The position numbers and the translations under genes are program-made. A stretch of 64,000 bases of DNA from Gordonia jacobaea (lineage in GTDB: Bacteria; Actinomycetota; Actinomycetes; Mycobacteriales; Mycobacteriaceae). Where the stretch lies: assembly GCF_001186365.1 (NCBI RefSeq), contig NZ_LDTZ01000019.1:62001-126000 (forward strand), given 5' to 3'. The notes under the pieces were generated by a model. That model ran no database searches, was not told the origin of the DNA, and saw only the letters and a program-made list of their open reading frames with translations. Below are positions 9,705 through 18,289 of this stretch, piece after piece; the first letter of the stretch is position 1; each line of letters starts with the position of its first letter.

Positions 9705-10697
9705 GTGACCACGTTCCCCGTATCCGACCCCGAAGGGTCAACCTCAGACAGCCGAATCATTTACCGACGCAGCGTAATCGGCGGGGGCGGCACCGACCGC
9801 GACATCCGACGCGCCCTCAAGGATCGACAGATCGACCGATTACGCCACGGCTCGTACGTGTCGTCTTCCGCGTACGCCGACCTCGAAGACCACGAACGCA
9901 CCGAGACCAGATACCGCGACACCGTCGTGGCCGCGGCACGCAGCGGCACCTCCCGCCGATTCCTCAGCCATCAGTCCGCGGCGGTCATGCTCGACGTGCC
10001 GCTGCTTGACCCCGACCGCTCAGCCGTGCACTTCGTGTCCCAGCGTTCCGGGCGCACGTCGCCAGGACTCGTCATCCACCAGACACCGATCCCCGACCAC
10101 CATCTGGTGACCGTCGACGGATTCCAGGTCACATCGATCGGGCGAACCGTCTGCGACGTCGCGCGTCTCGGCACTTTCCGACAAGCTGTCTGCGCCCTCG
10201 ACAGCGGGCTCCACCAGGGGCGCATACGCGAGCAACCCGTCGACCTTCAGCCCATCGTCGACGCGCTCGGCCCCTGCCACGGAATCAACGTCCTGCGAAC
10301 CGCACTCCCCCTCGCGACCGACCAGTCAGAATCGATCGGCGAGACGATCAGCCGCTGCGTTTTCTGCGACGCCGAACATCTCCCGGACCCCGAACTGCAG
10401 GTCGTCATCACACTTCCCGACGGCACCACGTTCCGATGCGACTTCGGCTGGCGCGATTCGACCGGCCGGCTGCGCGTCGTCGGCGAGTTCGACGGACGGA
10501 TCAAGTACCACCGCCAGTCCGCAGCCAGCGGCGGTGCACTTCCCGAAGAAGTGATCTACAACGAGAAGCTGCGCGAGGACGCCATCCGCGCCCGCGACGT
10601 CGCTGTCGTGCGGTGGAACTGGAACGATCTCGCCGCACCTCGACGCCTCGTCGGCCGAATCTACGAGGCGCTGCAACGCAGCGGCATCGTCGAGTGA
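9705..10697 (+). CDS. AbiEi-like winged-helix protein with C-terminal nuclease-fold domain
   Basis: 330 aa from GTG at 9705; an in-frame extension upstream is proline-rich junk. The N-terminal third looks like the winged-helix domain called AbiEi antitoxin-like in actinobacteria. The C-terminus carries a PD-(D/E)xK/Vsr-like set: a glutamate in QSESIGETI, then PDPELQV, a CDFGW aspartate and VGEFDGRIKYH near residue 265, an ExDGxxKY pattern. No AbiEii toxin gene is nearby, so this is not an obvious toxin-antitoxin pair. A same-architecture paralogue lies at 20668-21618. Related hairpin repeats bracket the gene. Function unknown. Confidence 0.7.
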   Translation: MTTFPVSDPEGSTSDSRIIYRRSVIGGGGTDRDIRRALKDRQIDRLRHGSYVSSSAYADLEDHERTETRYRDTVVAAARSGTSRRFLSHQSAAVMLDVPLLDPDRSAVHFVSQRSGRTSPGLVIHQTPIPDHHLVTVDGFQVTSIGRTVCDVARLGTFRQAVCALDSGLHQGRIREQPVDLQPIVDALGPCHGINVLRTALPLATDQSESIGETISRCVFCDAEHLPDPELQVVITLPDGTTFRCDFGWRDSTGRLRVVGEFDGRIKYHRQSAASGGALPEEVIYNEKLREDAIRARDVAVVRWNWNDLAAPRRLVGRIYEALQRSGIVE

Positions 10698-10743
10698 GAC
10701 CGTCGTCAGCTGAGCGGCATCATCGAGTGCGTTGCTCATCGGG

Positions 10744-10852
10744 CGCGCAGAGAGTAGGGGAAAGGTCCTTACCCCACTCTCCGACCCCTCCTCGCCAAAC
10801 ATCGCGGGGAAACCTCAAAAGCCCACGGAAAGAATCCTTCCCCTACTTTCTG
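10744..10852. repeat. hairpin repeat, right flank of a wHTH/nuclease gene
   Basis: Direct-orientation relative of the 9385-9480 repeat. It begins with an imperfect hairpin (agtaggggaaagg, then ccttaccccact), shares the ctccgacccctcc...gccaaac stretch, and ends with the inverted sequence aatccttcccctactttctgc. The whole unit can therefore also fold end to end. The remaining bases of the 10698-10919 gap are cytosine-rich with no gene seen. Confidence 0.78.
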
Positions 10853-10919
10853 CCCGGCCGCCAGCCCGCACCCAGGGCCGCCCCGCACCCCCGACGGCCC
10901 GCGCCCAACCCCGACCCAA

Positions 10920-12065
10920 CTAGTCCAGCGTCTTCCCGAGCCGAGCGGCGGACTCCTGGTACTCGCTGACCAGGTCGGCGATCAGTTCCGCGACGGGCGT
11001 GATCGAGTTCAGCCGGCCGACGATCTGGCCCGCGGGCATGGCGACGACGCCGGCGTCGTCCGCCTGCGAAATCCGCGCATGGGCTTCTCCCACAAGCAGA
11101 TTCTGCAGCGGCATCGGTAGCGGCTCCGGAGCGCCGGGCGCATCCCAGGCGTCGGTCCACTTCGTCTTCAACAGCCGGGCCGGCTTGCCCGAGTAGATCC
11201 GACGACGCACCGTGTCTCTCGACGACGCCGCGAGCAGCGCCTTCTGCACCGTCGACGGCCCGTCGCCGGTGGCGCCGAGTCGGTACTCGGCAGCGGTCAG
11301 CCAATACGTGCCCATCCACACACCCTGTGCGCCAAGGGCTATCGCCGCCGCCATCTGCCGACCACTGCCGACGCCGCCCGCTGCCAACACAGGTGCGCGA
11401 TCGCCGACGGCGTCGACGAGTTCGGGCCAGAGCACCATCGACGTCACCTCGCCGGTGTGCCCGCCACCCTCATAGCCCTGCGCGATCACGATGTCGACGC
11501 GCGCCTCAACATGATGCAGCGCATGGTCTTTCGCGCCCGCAAGCGCTGCGACCTGCACACCATTATCGTGCGCAACGCCGATCACATCCGGCGGCGGTGA
11601 ACCCAGCGCGTTCGCGATCAGCTTGATCTGTCCGTACTTTCGAGCGTGCGCCATCGCGACGTCGACGTGCGAACGCGCCACTGAGTGCAGCCAGCCGAGC
11701 ACCCCGGCATCCACCCGGTTGCCGTCCGGCAGCGGCGGCACACCGAGGTCGTCGAGGGTACGTTCCACGAATGCCCGATGCTCGGGCGGAATCATCGACT
11801 CCAGGTCGACCTTGCTTCCCTCCGTGGGGATCTTGGCAGGCATCACGACGTCGACGCCGAACGGCTTGCCGTCGGTGTTCTCGTGCATCCACTCCAACAC
11901 CTCGTCGAGCTCCGACGCCTCGTTGAAGCGAACGCATCCGAGAACACCCATTCCGCCGGCGCGACTGATCGCGGCCGCGACCTCCTGACTCGGCGTGAAG
12001 CCGAAGATCGGATAGTCGATACCAAACCTCTCGGTCAGTTCCGTGCGAATCACTCTCTCGCCCAT
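10920..12065 (-). CDS. nitronate monooxygenase-family FMN oxidoreductase
   Basis: TIM-barrel FMN enzyme (381 aa from ATG at 12065) of the 2-nitropropane dioxygenase/nitronate monooxygenase family. Motifs are GFTPSQEVAAAISRAGGMG near residue 20, AQGYEGGGHTGEV near 195 and the phosphate-binding AAGGVGSG with MGTYWL near 230-255. It starts 4 bp after the fadD19 stop, so the two are co-transcribed. It is a distant paralogue of IpdC (45739-46830) and longer than it. Genuine substrate unknown; a redox step on a steroid acyl-CoA is possible from the neighbourhood. Confidence 0.8.
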   Translation of the reverse strand: MGERVIRTELTERFGIDYPIFGFTPSQEVAAAISRAGGMGVLGCVRFNEASELDEVLEWMHENTDGKPFGVDVVMPAKIPTEGSKVDLESMIPPEHRAFVERTLDDLGVPPLPDGNRVDAGVLGWLHSVARSHVDVAMAHARKYGQIKLIANALGSPPPDVIGVAHDNGVQVAALAGAKDHALHHVEARVDIVIAQGYEGGGHTGEVTSMVLWPELVDAVGDRAPVLAAGGVGSGRQMAAAIALGAQGVWMGTYWLTAAEYRLGATGDGPSTVQKALLAASSRDTVRRRIYSGKPARLLKTKWTDAWDAPGAPEPLPMPLQNLLVGEAHARISQADDAGVVAMPAGQIVGRLNSITPVAELIADLVSEYQESAARLGKTLD

Positions 12066-12069
12066 ATCT

Positions 12070-13716
12070 TTATGCCCTTCCACTGACGGCCTGCACCGAC
12101 GCGTCGGCCGGTCGTGTCTCGGTGATTTCCCTGCCCCATCGGTAATTCGGCTTACCCGCAGGCGACCGCTTGATCTCGTCGACATACCACACACTGCGAG
12201 GACACTTGTATCCCGCAACCTGTTCGCGCACAACGGTGTTCAGGTCGTCCAGCGTCGGCCTCGCACCGTCACGTGTAGCGATGACTGCCGCGACGCGCTC
12301 GCCGTACCGTTGGTCGGGAACGCCGACGACGACGGTGTCGAACACATCCGGATGCGCCTTGAGCGCCGCTTCGACCTCTTCGGGAAAGACCTTCTCGCCA
12401 CCGGTGTTGATCGACTGCGATCCACGACCCATCATCGTGATCGATCCGTCGGCTTCGACGGTAGCCAGATCACCAGGAATCGAGTAGCGAATCCCGTTGA
12501 GCTCCTTGAAGGTTCGTTCGGTCTTGGCCGGGTCGTTGTAGTAGCGCAGCGGAATATTGCCGGACCGAGCCAGGATTCCCACCTCGCCCGAGCCGGGCTC
12601 GACGGGCGTTCCGTCCTCACGCAGCACCACGGCGGCCTTGTCCGCGGTCACCCGCGGAGCACCGGTGTGCGACTGCCCCTTCTGCGCCGCCGACATTCCG
12701 CTGAAGCCCGTTTCCGACGACCCGATCGCGTCGATCACGAGCAGGTTCGGCAACAGCTCGAGGTACTCATCTTTGACACTCGCGGAGAAGAGCGCCGCCG
12801 ACGAAGCAAGTGACACAACCGAACTGGTGTCGTACACACGCCCATCTGGATGTCCCGCCCGCAACGCGTCGACCATCGGACGCGCCATCGCATCTCCGGT
12901 GATCATCACGACGTTGACCCTGTGCCGCTCGATGATCTGCCAAGTGCGGTGCGCGCCGAACTCCGGGTAGATCACGGCCTTGCCGCCGACGAAGAGCTCC
13001 TGGAACACAGCCCACTGCGACCCGCCGTGGATGAACGGCGGGATCGGAAAGCGCACCAGTTGACCGCCCGCTGCACCGTCGCGAGCCTGCTGCCACTCGT
13101 CGGACACCCGCTCACCGGTGTAGAAGCTGATTCCCCCGCCGAGAACACGCCAGATATCCTCCTGGCGCCAGACGACGCCCTTCGGGAACCCCGTCGTGCC
13201 GCCGGTGTAGAGCATGTACAGGTCGTCGTCGCTCCGCGGCTCGAAGTCACGGTCGACGCTCCCCCTCGCGATGGCATCCTTGTAAGGAATCGCGCCGTCG
13301 GGCGCAGGCTCGTCGCTGCCGTCTTCGACGACGATCACGTGCGCCAGTTCAGGCGCTTTCGGTAACACGTTCCGCACGCGGTCACCGTATTGCCGCTCGT
13401 AGATCAACACCTTCATGTCGGAGTCGGTGACGATGTGCTCGAGCTCTGCCGCGACGTACCGGTAGTTGACGTTGATCATCACCGCGCGGACCTTGAAGAT
13501 CGCCAGCATCGCGACGACGCACTCGAGTGTGTTCCTGCTGTATAGACCGACCGAATCGGTCGGCCGGACGCCGAGCGCGATCAGTTCGTGCGCGAGCGCG
13601 TTTGCCTCTCGCTCCAGCTCGGCATACGTCATCGACCGGTCGTCTGTTTCCAGCGCGGTCCGGTCGGGCATCAGGTCCACGGCGTGCTCGATCAGGTCAG
13701 CGATATGGAAGGCCAT
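12070..13716 (-). CDS. fadD19: steroid C26-oyl-CoA synthetase FadD19
   Basis: ANL CoA ligase (548 aa from ATG at 13716). It activates cholesterol-derived side-chain carboxylates such as 3-oxocholestenoate in mycobacteria and rhodococci. Motifs are YTGGTTGFPKGVVW near residue 175, IGSSETGFSG near 325, YSIPGDLA near 430, GRGSQSINTGGEKVFPEEVE near 445 and the catalytic lysine in RSPAGKPNYRW near the C-terminus. The resemblance to Rv3515c is close along the whole length. Divergent from echA19, with a KstR-type box between. Confidence 0.92.
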   Translation of the reverse strand: MAFHIADLIEHAVDLMPDRTALETDDRSMTYAELEREANALAHELIALGVRPTDSVGLYSRNTLECVVAMLAIFKVRAVMINVNYRYVAAELEHIVTDSDMKVLIYERQYGDRVRNVLPKAPELAHVIVVEDGSDEPAPDGAIPYKDAIARGSVDRDFEPRSDDDLYMLYTGGTTGFPKGVVWRQEDIWRVLGGGISFYTGERVSDEWQQARDGAAGGQLVRFPIPPFIHGGSQWAVFQELFVGGKAVIYPEFGAHRTWQIIERHRVNVVMITGDAMARPMVDALRAGHPDGRVYDTSSVVSLASSAALFSASVKDEYLELLPNLLVIDAIGSSETGFSGMSAAQKGQSHTGAPRVTADKAAVVLREDGTPVEPGSGEVGILARSGNIPLRYYNDPAKTERTFKELNGIRYSIPGDLATVEADGSITMMGRGSQSINTGGEKVFPEEVEAALKAHPDVFDTVVVGVPDQRYGERVAAVIATRDGARPTLDDLNTVVREQVAGYKCPRSVWYVDEIKRSPAGKPNYRWGREITETRPADASVQAVSGRA

Positions 13717-13727
13717 GACGACAAAAT

Positions 13728-13741
13728 TAGAACGTGTTACT
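13728..13741. promoter_or_regulatory. KstR-type box between fadD19 and echA19
   Basis: TAGAACGTGTTACT keeps the TnnAACnnGTT core but ends in T instead of A, so it is one mismatch from consensus. It lies 12 bp before fadD19 and 53 bp before echA19. Confidence 0.75.
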
Positions 13742-13793
13742 GTTTTCGGCAAGGCCTGTTCGGCTACCGATCACCAGCCACCAAGGAGTACCG

Positions 13794-14576
13794 ATGCCGG
13801 AGTGCCTCGTCGAGAAGCGCGGACACGTTCTCATCGTCACCATGAACCGACCGGAAGCGCGCAACGCGTTGTCGACGGAGATGATGGCGATCATGGAGGA
13901 GGCCTGGGATCAGGTCGACGCCGATCCCGACATTCGTGTCGCCATCCTGACCGGTGCAGGCGGATACTTCTGCGCCGGCGCCGACCTCAAGTCGATGAAC
14001 GCCAAGCCCGCGGGCGACAAATTCGCCGACGGCGGGTGGGACCTCACCCGGATGCCCGCACTCCTCAAGGGTCGTCGACTCACCAAACCGCTCATCGCAG
14101 CCGTAGAGGGACCCGCGATCGCCGGGGGCACCGAGATCCTGCAGGGCACCGACATCCGCGTCGCGGGCGAGAGCGCAAAGTTCGGTGTGTCCGAAGCCAA
14201 ATGGGGCCTGTTCCCCCTCGGCGGCAGCGCCGTCCGGCTCGTTCGTCAGATCCCCTACACGATCGCCGCCGACATCCTGCTCACCGGACGCCACATCACC
14301 GCAACCGAAGCCAAGGAGTACGGCCTGATCGGCCACGTCGTGCCCGACGGCTCGGCACTCGACAAAGCCCTCGACATCGCCGACGTCATCGCCGCCAACG
14401 GCCCGCTCGCCGTCCAGGCGATCCTCAAGACCATCCGCGACACCGAGGGAATGCACGAGGAGGACGCGTTCAAGATCGACGCCGACCTCGGGGTGCGCGT
14501 CTTCATGAGCAAAGACGCCAAAGTCGGCCCACGGGCATTCGCCAATAAGGAAAAGCCCGTCTTCACCGGCGAGTGA
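13794..14576 (+). CDS. echA19: enoyl-CoA hydratase EchA19
   Basis: Crotonase-family hydratase (260 aa) of the cholesterol side-chain beta-oxidation. ATG at 13794 follows AAGGAG. Oxyanion-hole segments are CAGADLKSM near residue 62 and [10 protein letters not shown] near 103. In the Rv3516 position, divergent from fadD19. Its stop codon is embedded in a small palindrome (14569-14584). Confidence 0.87.
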   Translation: MPECLVEKRGHVLIVTMNRPEARNALSTEMMAIMEEAWDQVDADPDIRVAILTGAGGYFCAGADLKSMNAKPAGDKFADGGWDLTRMPALLKGRRLTKPLIAAVEGPAIAGGTEILQGTDIRVAGESAKFGVSEAKWGLFPLGGSAVRLVRQIPYTIAADILLTGRHITATEAKEYGLIGHVVPDGSALDKALDIADVIAANGPLAVQAILKTIRDTEGMHEEDAFKIDADLGVRVFMSKDAKVGPRAFANKEKPVFTGE

Positions 14577-14607
14577 CCACTCGCTAACTCCGCGGAGTGA
14601 CCACTCG
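14569..14607. repeat. duplicated GAGTGACCACTC palindrome after echA19
   Basis: GCGAGTGACCACTCGC (14569-14584) is a palindrome with 7-bp arms and overlaps the echA19 stop. GAGTGACCACTC recurs at 14595-14606. The pair sits about 40-70 bp before the P450 start and could be a protein-binding site or a weak terminator. Confidence 0.6.
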
Positions 14608-14642
14608 TTGACAGGCCAACCGGAAGGCGGCAGGGTCGGAGC

Positions 14643-16094
14643 ATGGCGCGGCTGCACATCAACAACGACTGGTCAGGTCAACGATTTCCGAGTCCCGGGC
14701 GTCGAAAGCCACTGATCGGCGATCTCGGCGTTGCCGATCCCCGCCATCCGTTGCTGAGCATGCTGACCCTCGGCGCCAACCTCGGCCCGATCTACGAGAT
14801 GCAGGTCTTCCGCCAGAAGTTCGTCTTCATCGCCTCGGCCGAACTCACCGCGGAACTCTGCGACGAATCGCAGTTCTGCAAGGCGCTTCCGCCCGCGATC
14901 GAGGCGCTACGCGACTACGCGGGCGACGGCTTGTTCACCGCCCGCAACGACGAGTCCAATTGGCAACTCGCACATGACCTTCTGATGCCCGCGTTCACCA
15001 AGTCGGCCATGCGGTCCTATCACCCGATCATGCTGCAAACGGCCAACGAATTGTTCGACTACTGGGACGCACTACCGACCGACCCCGCCGGCACCACCAC
15101 CGTCGACGTCACGCGTGACATGACGAAGCTGACCATGGAAACGTTGAGCCGCACCGCATTCAGCCACGACTTCGGGTCCTTCACCTCCGCAGAGCAGCAC
15201 CCGTTCGTCAGTGCCATGATCCGCGCGCTCGAGACCGGTCGACGCAAGGGAGCGCTGCGCACCGCGCCCGGCGGACGCTACCTCACCGCCCTGCTCGACC
15301 GCCGCAACGCGCAGGCACAGAACTACGTCGACGACCTGCTCGACGATCTCATCGCCGAACGCGAACACACCACCGACCAGCACGACCTGCTCGGGATCAT
15401 GCTCAACGTCGCACATCCCGAGACCGGAGAACGCCTGTCACCGTTGAACATCCGACACCAGATCCTCACTTTCCTCGTCGCGGGACACGAAACAACTTCG
15501 GGCGCTTTGTCGTTCGCGCTGTACTACCTGTCGCAGCACCCAGAATGTCTGGAACAGGCGCAACGCGAGGCCGACGACGCGCTCGGCGACGATCCGACGG
15601 CGATGCCGACCTTCGAGCAGGTGCCACGCCTGCGCTACATCAGGCGCGCACTCGACGAGGCATTACGTATCTGGCCGACGGTGCCCGCATTCGCACGCAG
15701 CCCACGATCGACGACGATGCTCGGCGGGCGGTACCGCATGGCACCGGAAGACTGGGCGGTCATCATCCTCGCCCAGGTCCACCGCGATCCCGCGGTCTGG
15801 GACGATCCCGATTCCTATGACCCGGACCGCTTCCTCCCCGAGAACATCAAGAAGCGTCCGGCGCACACCTACAAACCGTTCGGCAACGGCGTACGCGCTT
15901 GCATCGGAAGACAATTCGCGCTCCACGAGTCGGTACTCGTCCTCGCGAGCCTGCTCCATCGATACGACGTCGCACCCGATCCCGACTATGAACTTCGCGT
16001 CGACGAGCGACTCACCATGGTGCCCAAAGACTTCTACGTCTCGCTGACACCACGCAGAGTGCCCGCCCGGTTGTCGGAACAGCCGGTCGGCTGA
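14643..16094 (+). CDS. stand-alone cytochrome P450, BM3 (CYP102) heme-domain type
   Basis: P450 (483 aa) that resembles the heme domain of P450 BM3 rather than the class I steroid P450s nearby. I-helix VAGHETTSG near residue 281, K-helix EALRIWP near 340, and the heme ligand region KPFGNGVRACIGRQFALHE near 415, all close to the BM3 wording from memory. No reductase domain follows. Electrons must come from a separate partner. It lies between echA19 and the Rv3520c homologue, the area where cyp142 sits in M. tuberculosis. Substrate unknown; a fatty or sterol side chain is likely. Confidence 0.85.
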   Translation: MARLHINNDWSGQRFPSPGRRKPLIGDLGVADPRHPLLSMLTLGANLGPIYEMQVFRQKFVFIASAELTAELCDESQFCKALPPAIEALRDYAGDGLFTARNDESNWQLAHDLLMPAFTKSAMRSYHPIMLQTANELFDYWDALPTDPAGTTTVDVTRDMTKLTMETLSRTAFSHDFGSFTSAEQHPFVSAMIRALETGRRKGALRTAPGGRYLTALLDRRNAQAQNYVDDLLDDLIAEREHTTDQHDLLGIMLNVAHPETGERLSPLNIRHQILTFLVAGHETTSGALSFALYYLSQHPECLEQAQREADDALGDDPTAMPTFEQVPRLRYIRRALDEALRIWPTVPAFARSPRSTTMLGGRYRMAPEDWAVIILAQVHRDPAVWDDPDSYDPDRFLPENIKKRPAHTYKPFGNGVRACIGRQFALHESVLVLASLLHRYDVAPDPDYELRVDERLTMVPKDFYVSLTPRRVPARLSEQPVG

Positions 16095-16101
16095 CGGCCG
16101 C

Positions 16102-17139
16102 TCACACCAGCGTCGCGAGCTCGCGGATCGTGGCGGCGTCGCGCGTGGTCACCATCAGCATCGAGACACCCGCCGACTCCCACTGCTTGATCTGCTCGCG
16201 CACCTCGTCGGCGGTACCGACGATCATCGTCTCGCGCACCATCTCGTCGGGCACCGCTGCGAGTGCCTCCTCCTTACGACCCGCGAGGAACAACCTGCCG
16301 ATCTCATCGACCACCTCGCCATAGCCCATCCTGCGGTACAGCTCGGCGTGAAAGTTCTTCTCCTTGGCGCCCATCCCGCCCACGTACAGCGCGGTGGCGG
16401 GTCGATACGCGTCGACAGCGGCGGCGACGTCGTCGGTGATCACCACCTGCACGGTTGCCGCGACCTCGAAGTCGTCGCGCGTCCGACGCGCACCCGGACG
16501 CGCGAATCCCTCCGCGAGCCACGACTCGTACTGATCGGCGAGCGAGAGGCTGTAGAAGATCGCGAGCCAGCCGTCGGCGATCTCCGCGGTCTGGGCGACG
16601 TTCTTCGGCCCCTCCGCGCCCAACCAGATCGGTATGTCGGCGCGTAGCGGATGCGTGATCGGCTTGAGCGATTTCCCCAGTCCGGTCGCGCCTGGCGCGT
16701 CGGCCGGATACGGCAGCGGGTAATGCGGTCCCGCGCTGCGGACTCGGTCGGCGCGCGACAGAACGTCACGCACGATCTGCACGTATTCCCTTGTGCGAGC
16801 GAGTGGTTTGCCGAACGGCTGCCCGTACCACCCTTCGACGACCTGAGGTCCCGATACCCCCAGCCCGATGATGTGTCTGCCGCCCGAGAGGTGGTCGAGG
16901 GTCAGCGCATGCATCGCGAGCGATGTGGGCGGTCGCGCCGACAACTGCGCAACTGCGGTGCCGAGCCGTATCCGCGACGTAGCCGCGCCCCACCAGGCCA
17001 GCGGGGTGTAGGCGTCCGACCCCCACGACTCCGCGGTGAACACGGCGTCGAATCCCGACCCCTCGGCCGCGGCGATGAGCTCCGGGGCGTCGACGATGGG
17101 ATCCGCTCCCCAATATCCCAGTTGCAGCGCAAGTTTCAC
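16102..17139 (-). CDS. LLM-class F420-dependent oxidoreductase (Rv3520c-like)
   Basis: Luciferase-like (beta/alpha)8 oxidoreductase (345 aa from GTG at 17139, preceded by GGAGAGG). LQLGYWG at the N-terminus, GRHIIGLGVSGPQVVEGWYG near residue 94 and IWLGAEGPKN near 173 are typical. Members use coenzyme F420; the steroid-related reaction is not established. The start lies 65 bp from a perfect KstR box in the gap with the divergent DUF35-ltp4-ltp3 operon. Confidence 0.85.
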   Translation of the reverse strand: MKLALQLGYWGADPIVDAPELIAAAEGSGFDAVFTAESWGSDAYTPLAWWGAATSRIRLGTAVAQLSARPPTSLAMHALTLDHLSGGRHIIGLGVSGPQVVEGWYGQPFGKPLARTREYVQIVRDVLSRADRVRSAGPHYPLPYPADAPGATGLGKSLKPITHPLRADIPIWLGAEGPKNVAQTAEIADGWLAIFYSLSLADQYESWLAEGFARPGARRTRDDFEVAATVQVVITDDVAAAVDAYRPATALYVGGMGAKEKNFHAELYRRMGYGEVVDEIGRLFLAGRKEEALAAVPDEMVRETMIVGTADEVREQIKQWESAGVSMLMVTTRDAATIRELATLV

Positions 17140-17203
17140 GACCTCGACCTCTCCACGTCGGCACCACGAAGACAACCGTCATCACGGCCTTGTGCCCCAA
17201 TAC

Positions 17204-17217
17204 TAGAACGTGTTCTA
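17204..17217. promoter_or_regulatory. KstR operator for DUF35-ltp4-ltp3 and the divergent LLM gene
   Basis: TAGAACGTGTTCTA is a consensus KstR box, palindromic except for the centre. It ends only 8 bp before the GTG of the DUF35 gene, so the transcript start must be at or very near the box. Confidence 0.92.
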
Positions 17218-17225
17218 CTCGAAGT

Positions 17226-18260
17226 GTGAGCAGCATCGACACATCTCCCGCCGTGACGACCGCCAGCCCCGTCGCCGTGGTGCCCGATCCCGAGACCGCC
17301 ATCCTGACCGCTGAGCTGAGCAACACGTTCAGCTACACGCGTTCGCTCGGACCGGTGTTGAGCCGGTTCGCATTCGGGCTACGCGACGGCCACATCGTCG
17401 GATCGCGGTCGGCCGACGGAACCGTGTCGGTACCGCCGATCGAATACGACGCCGCGTCGGGCGCACCGATTACCGACATCGTCGACGTCGCCTCCGTCGG
17501 CACGGTCGTCACGTGGTCGTGGAATCCCGACCACATCGACGGCCAGCCGTTCGACGCACCGTTCGCATGGGCGCTGATCCGACTCGACGGCGCCGATACC
17601 GCGTTGCTGCACGCGGTCAAGGTCGGCGGGCCGGCAGACATCGAAACAGGAATGCGGGTACACGCGGTCTGGCGTGCGGCGCGAAGCGGCCGCATCGACG
17701 ACATCGCCTACTTCGCACCCGGCGACTCCGCTGAGCAGGCCGAGCCGAACACCGCCGAGAACCCCGACGACGAAAACGTCATCATCACCACACCGATCAC
17801 GACAAGCATCATTCACTCCGCGACCGAAGAGGAATCGCGCTATCTCGAAGGCCTCAAGGCGGGCAAGCTGATCGGGACGCGTATCGGCTCAGGAGTCGAC
17901 GCCGGACGCGTCTACTTCCCGCCACGCTCGGTGAGTCCCGCCGACGGTGCGCCGGCCGTCGAACACGTCGAACTCCCCGACACCGGAACCGTCACGACGT
18001 TCTGCATCGTCAACGTGCCCTTCCAGGGGCAGCGGATCAAGCCCCCCTACGTCGCGGCGTACGTGCTGCTCGACGGCTCCGACATCCCGTTCCTGCACCT
18101 CATCCTCGACGCTCCCGCCGACGAGGTTCGCATGGGCATGCGGGTGCAGGCGGTCTGGGTTCCCGACGACGAGCGCGAGCTGTCGATGGGATCGATCAGC
18201 CATTTCCGCCCCACCGGCGAACCCGACGCCGAGTACGACACCTACCGCGAGTTCCTCTGA
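17226..18260 (+). CDS. duplicated DUF35 OB-fold protein (Rv3521-like), Ltp partner
   Basis: 344 aa from GTG at 17226. It has two DUF35 modules, each a rubredoxin-like/OB-fold unit: one at about residues 35-160, one at about 200-340. Each carries the LSRF/GTRIGSG entry, a GTV(V/T)T(W/F) strand and a final MGMRV/TGMRV-x-AVW strand. DUF35 proteins bind thiolase-like Ltp aldolases and complete their active site. With two copies this one may serve both Ltp4 and Ltp3, which follow directly. First gene behind a KstR box. The zinc-ribbon cysteines found in many DUF35 proteins are not evident. Confidence 0.82.
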   Translation: MSSIDTSPAVTTASPVAVVPDPETAILTAELSNTFSYTRSLGPVLSRFAFGLRDGHIVGSRSADGTVSVPPIEYDAASGAPITDIVDVASVGTVVTWSWNPDHIDGQPFDAPFAWALIRLDGADTALLHAVKVGGPADIETGMRVHAVWRAARSGRIDDIAYFAPGDSAEQAEPNTAENPDDENVIITTPITTSIIHSATEEESRYLEGLKAGKLIGTRIGSGVDAGRVYFPPRSVSPADGAPAVEHVELPDTGTVTTFCIVNVPFQGQRIKPPYVAAYVLLDGSDIPFLHLILDAPADEVRMGMRVQAVWVPDDERELSMGSISHFRPTGEPDAEYDTYREFL

Positions 18261-18289
18261 CCCGCGATCCCCATCTCTAGGAGAAGCAC

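Noticed and set aside
8930..10009. 359-codon plus-strand frame over the end of fadD17 and the repeat region
   Set aside because: Pro/Arg/Ser-rich shadow of fadD17 in another frame that continues through repeats.
9705..10697. Type IV AbiE toxin-antitoxin system
   Set aside because: Only the antitoxin-like winged helix is seen; no AbiEii nucleotidyltransferase gene is adjacent to either copy, and the C-terminus looks like a nuclease fold.
10920..12065. IpdC
   Set aside because: A better IpdC candidate lies in the echA20-ipdAB operon at 45739-46830; this one is longer and divergent.
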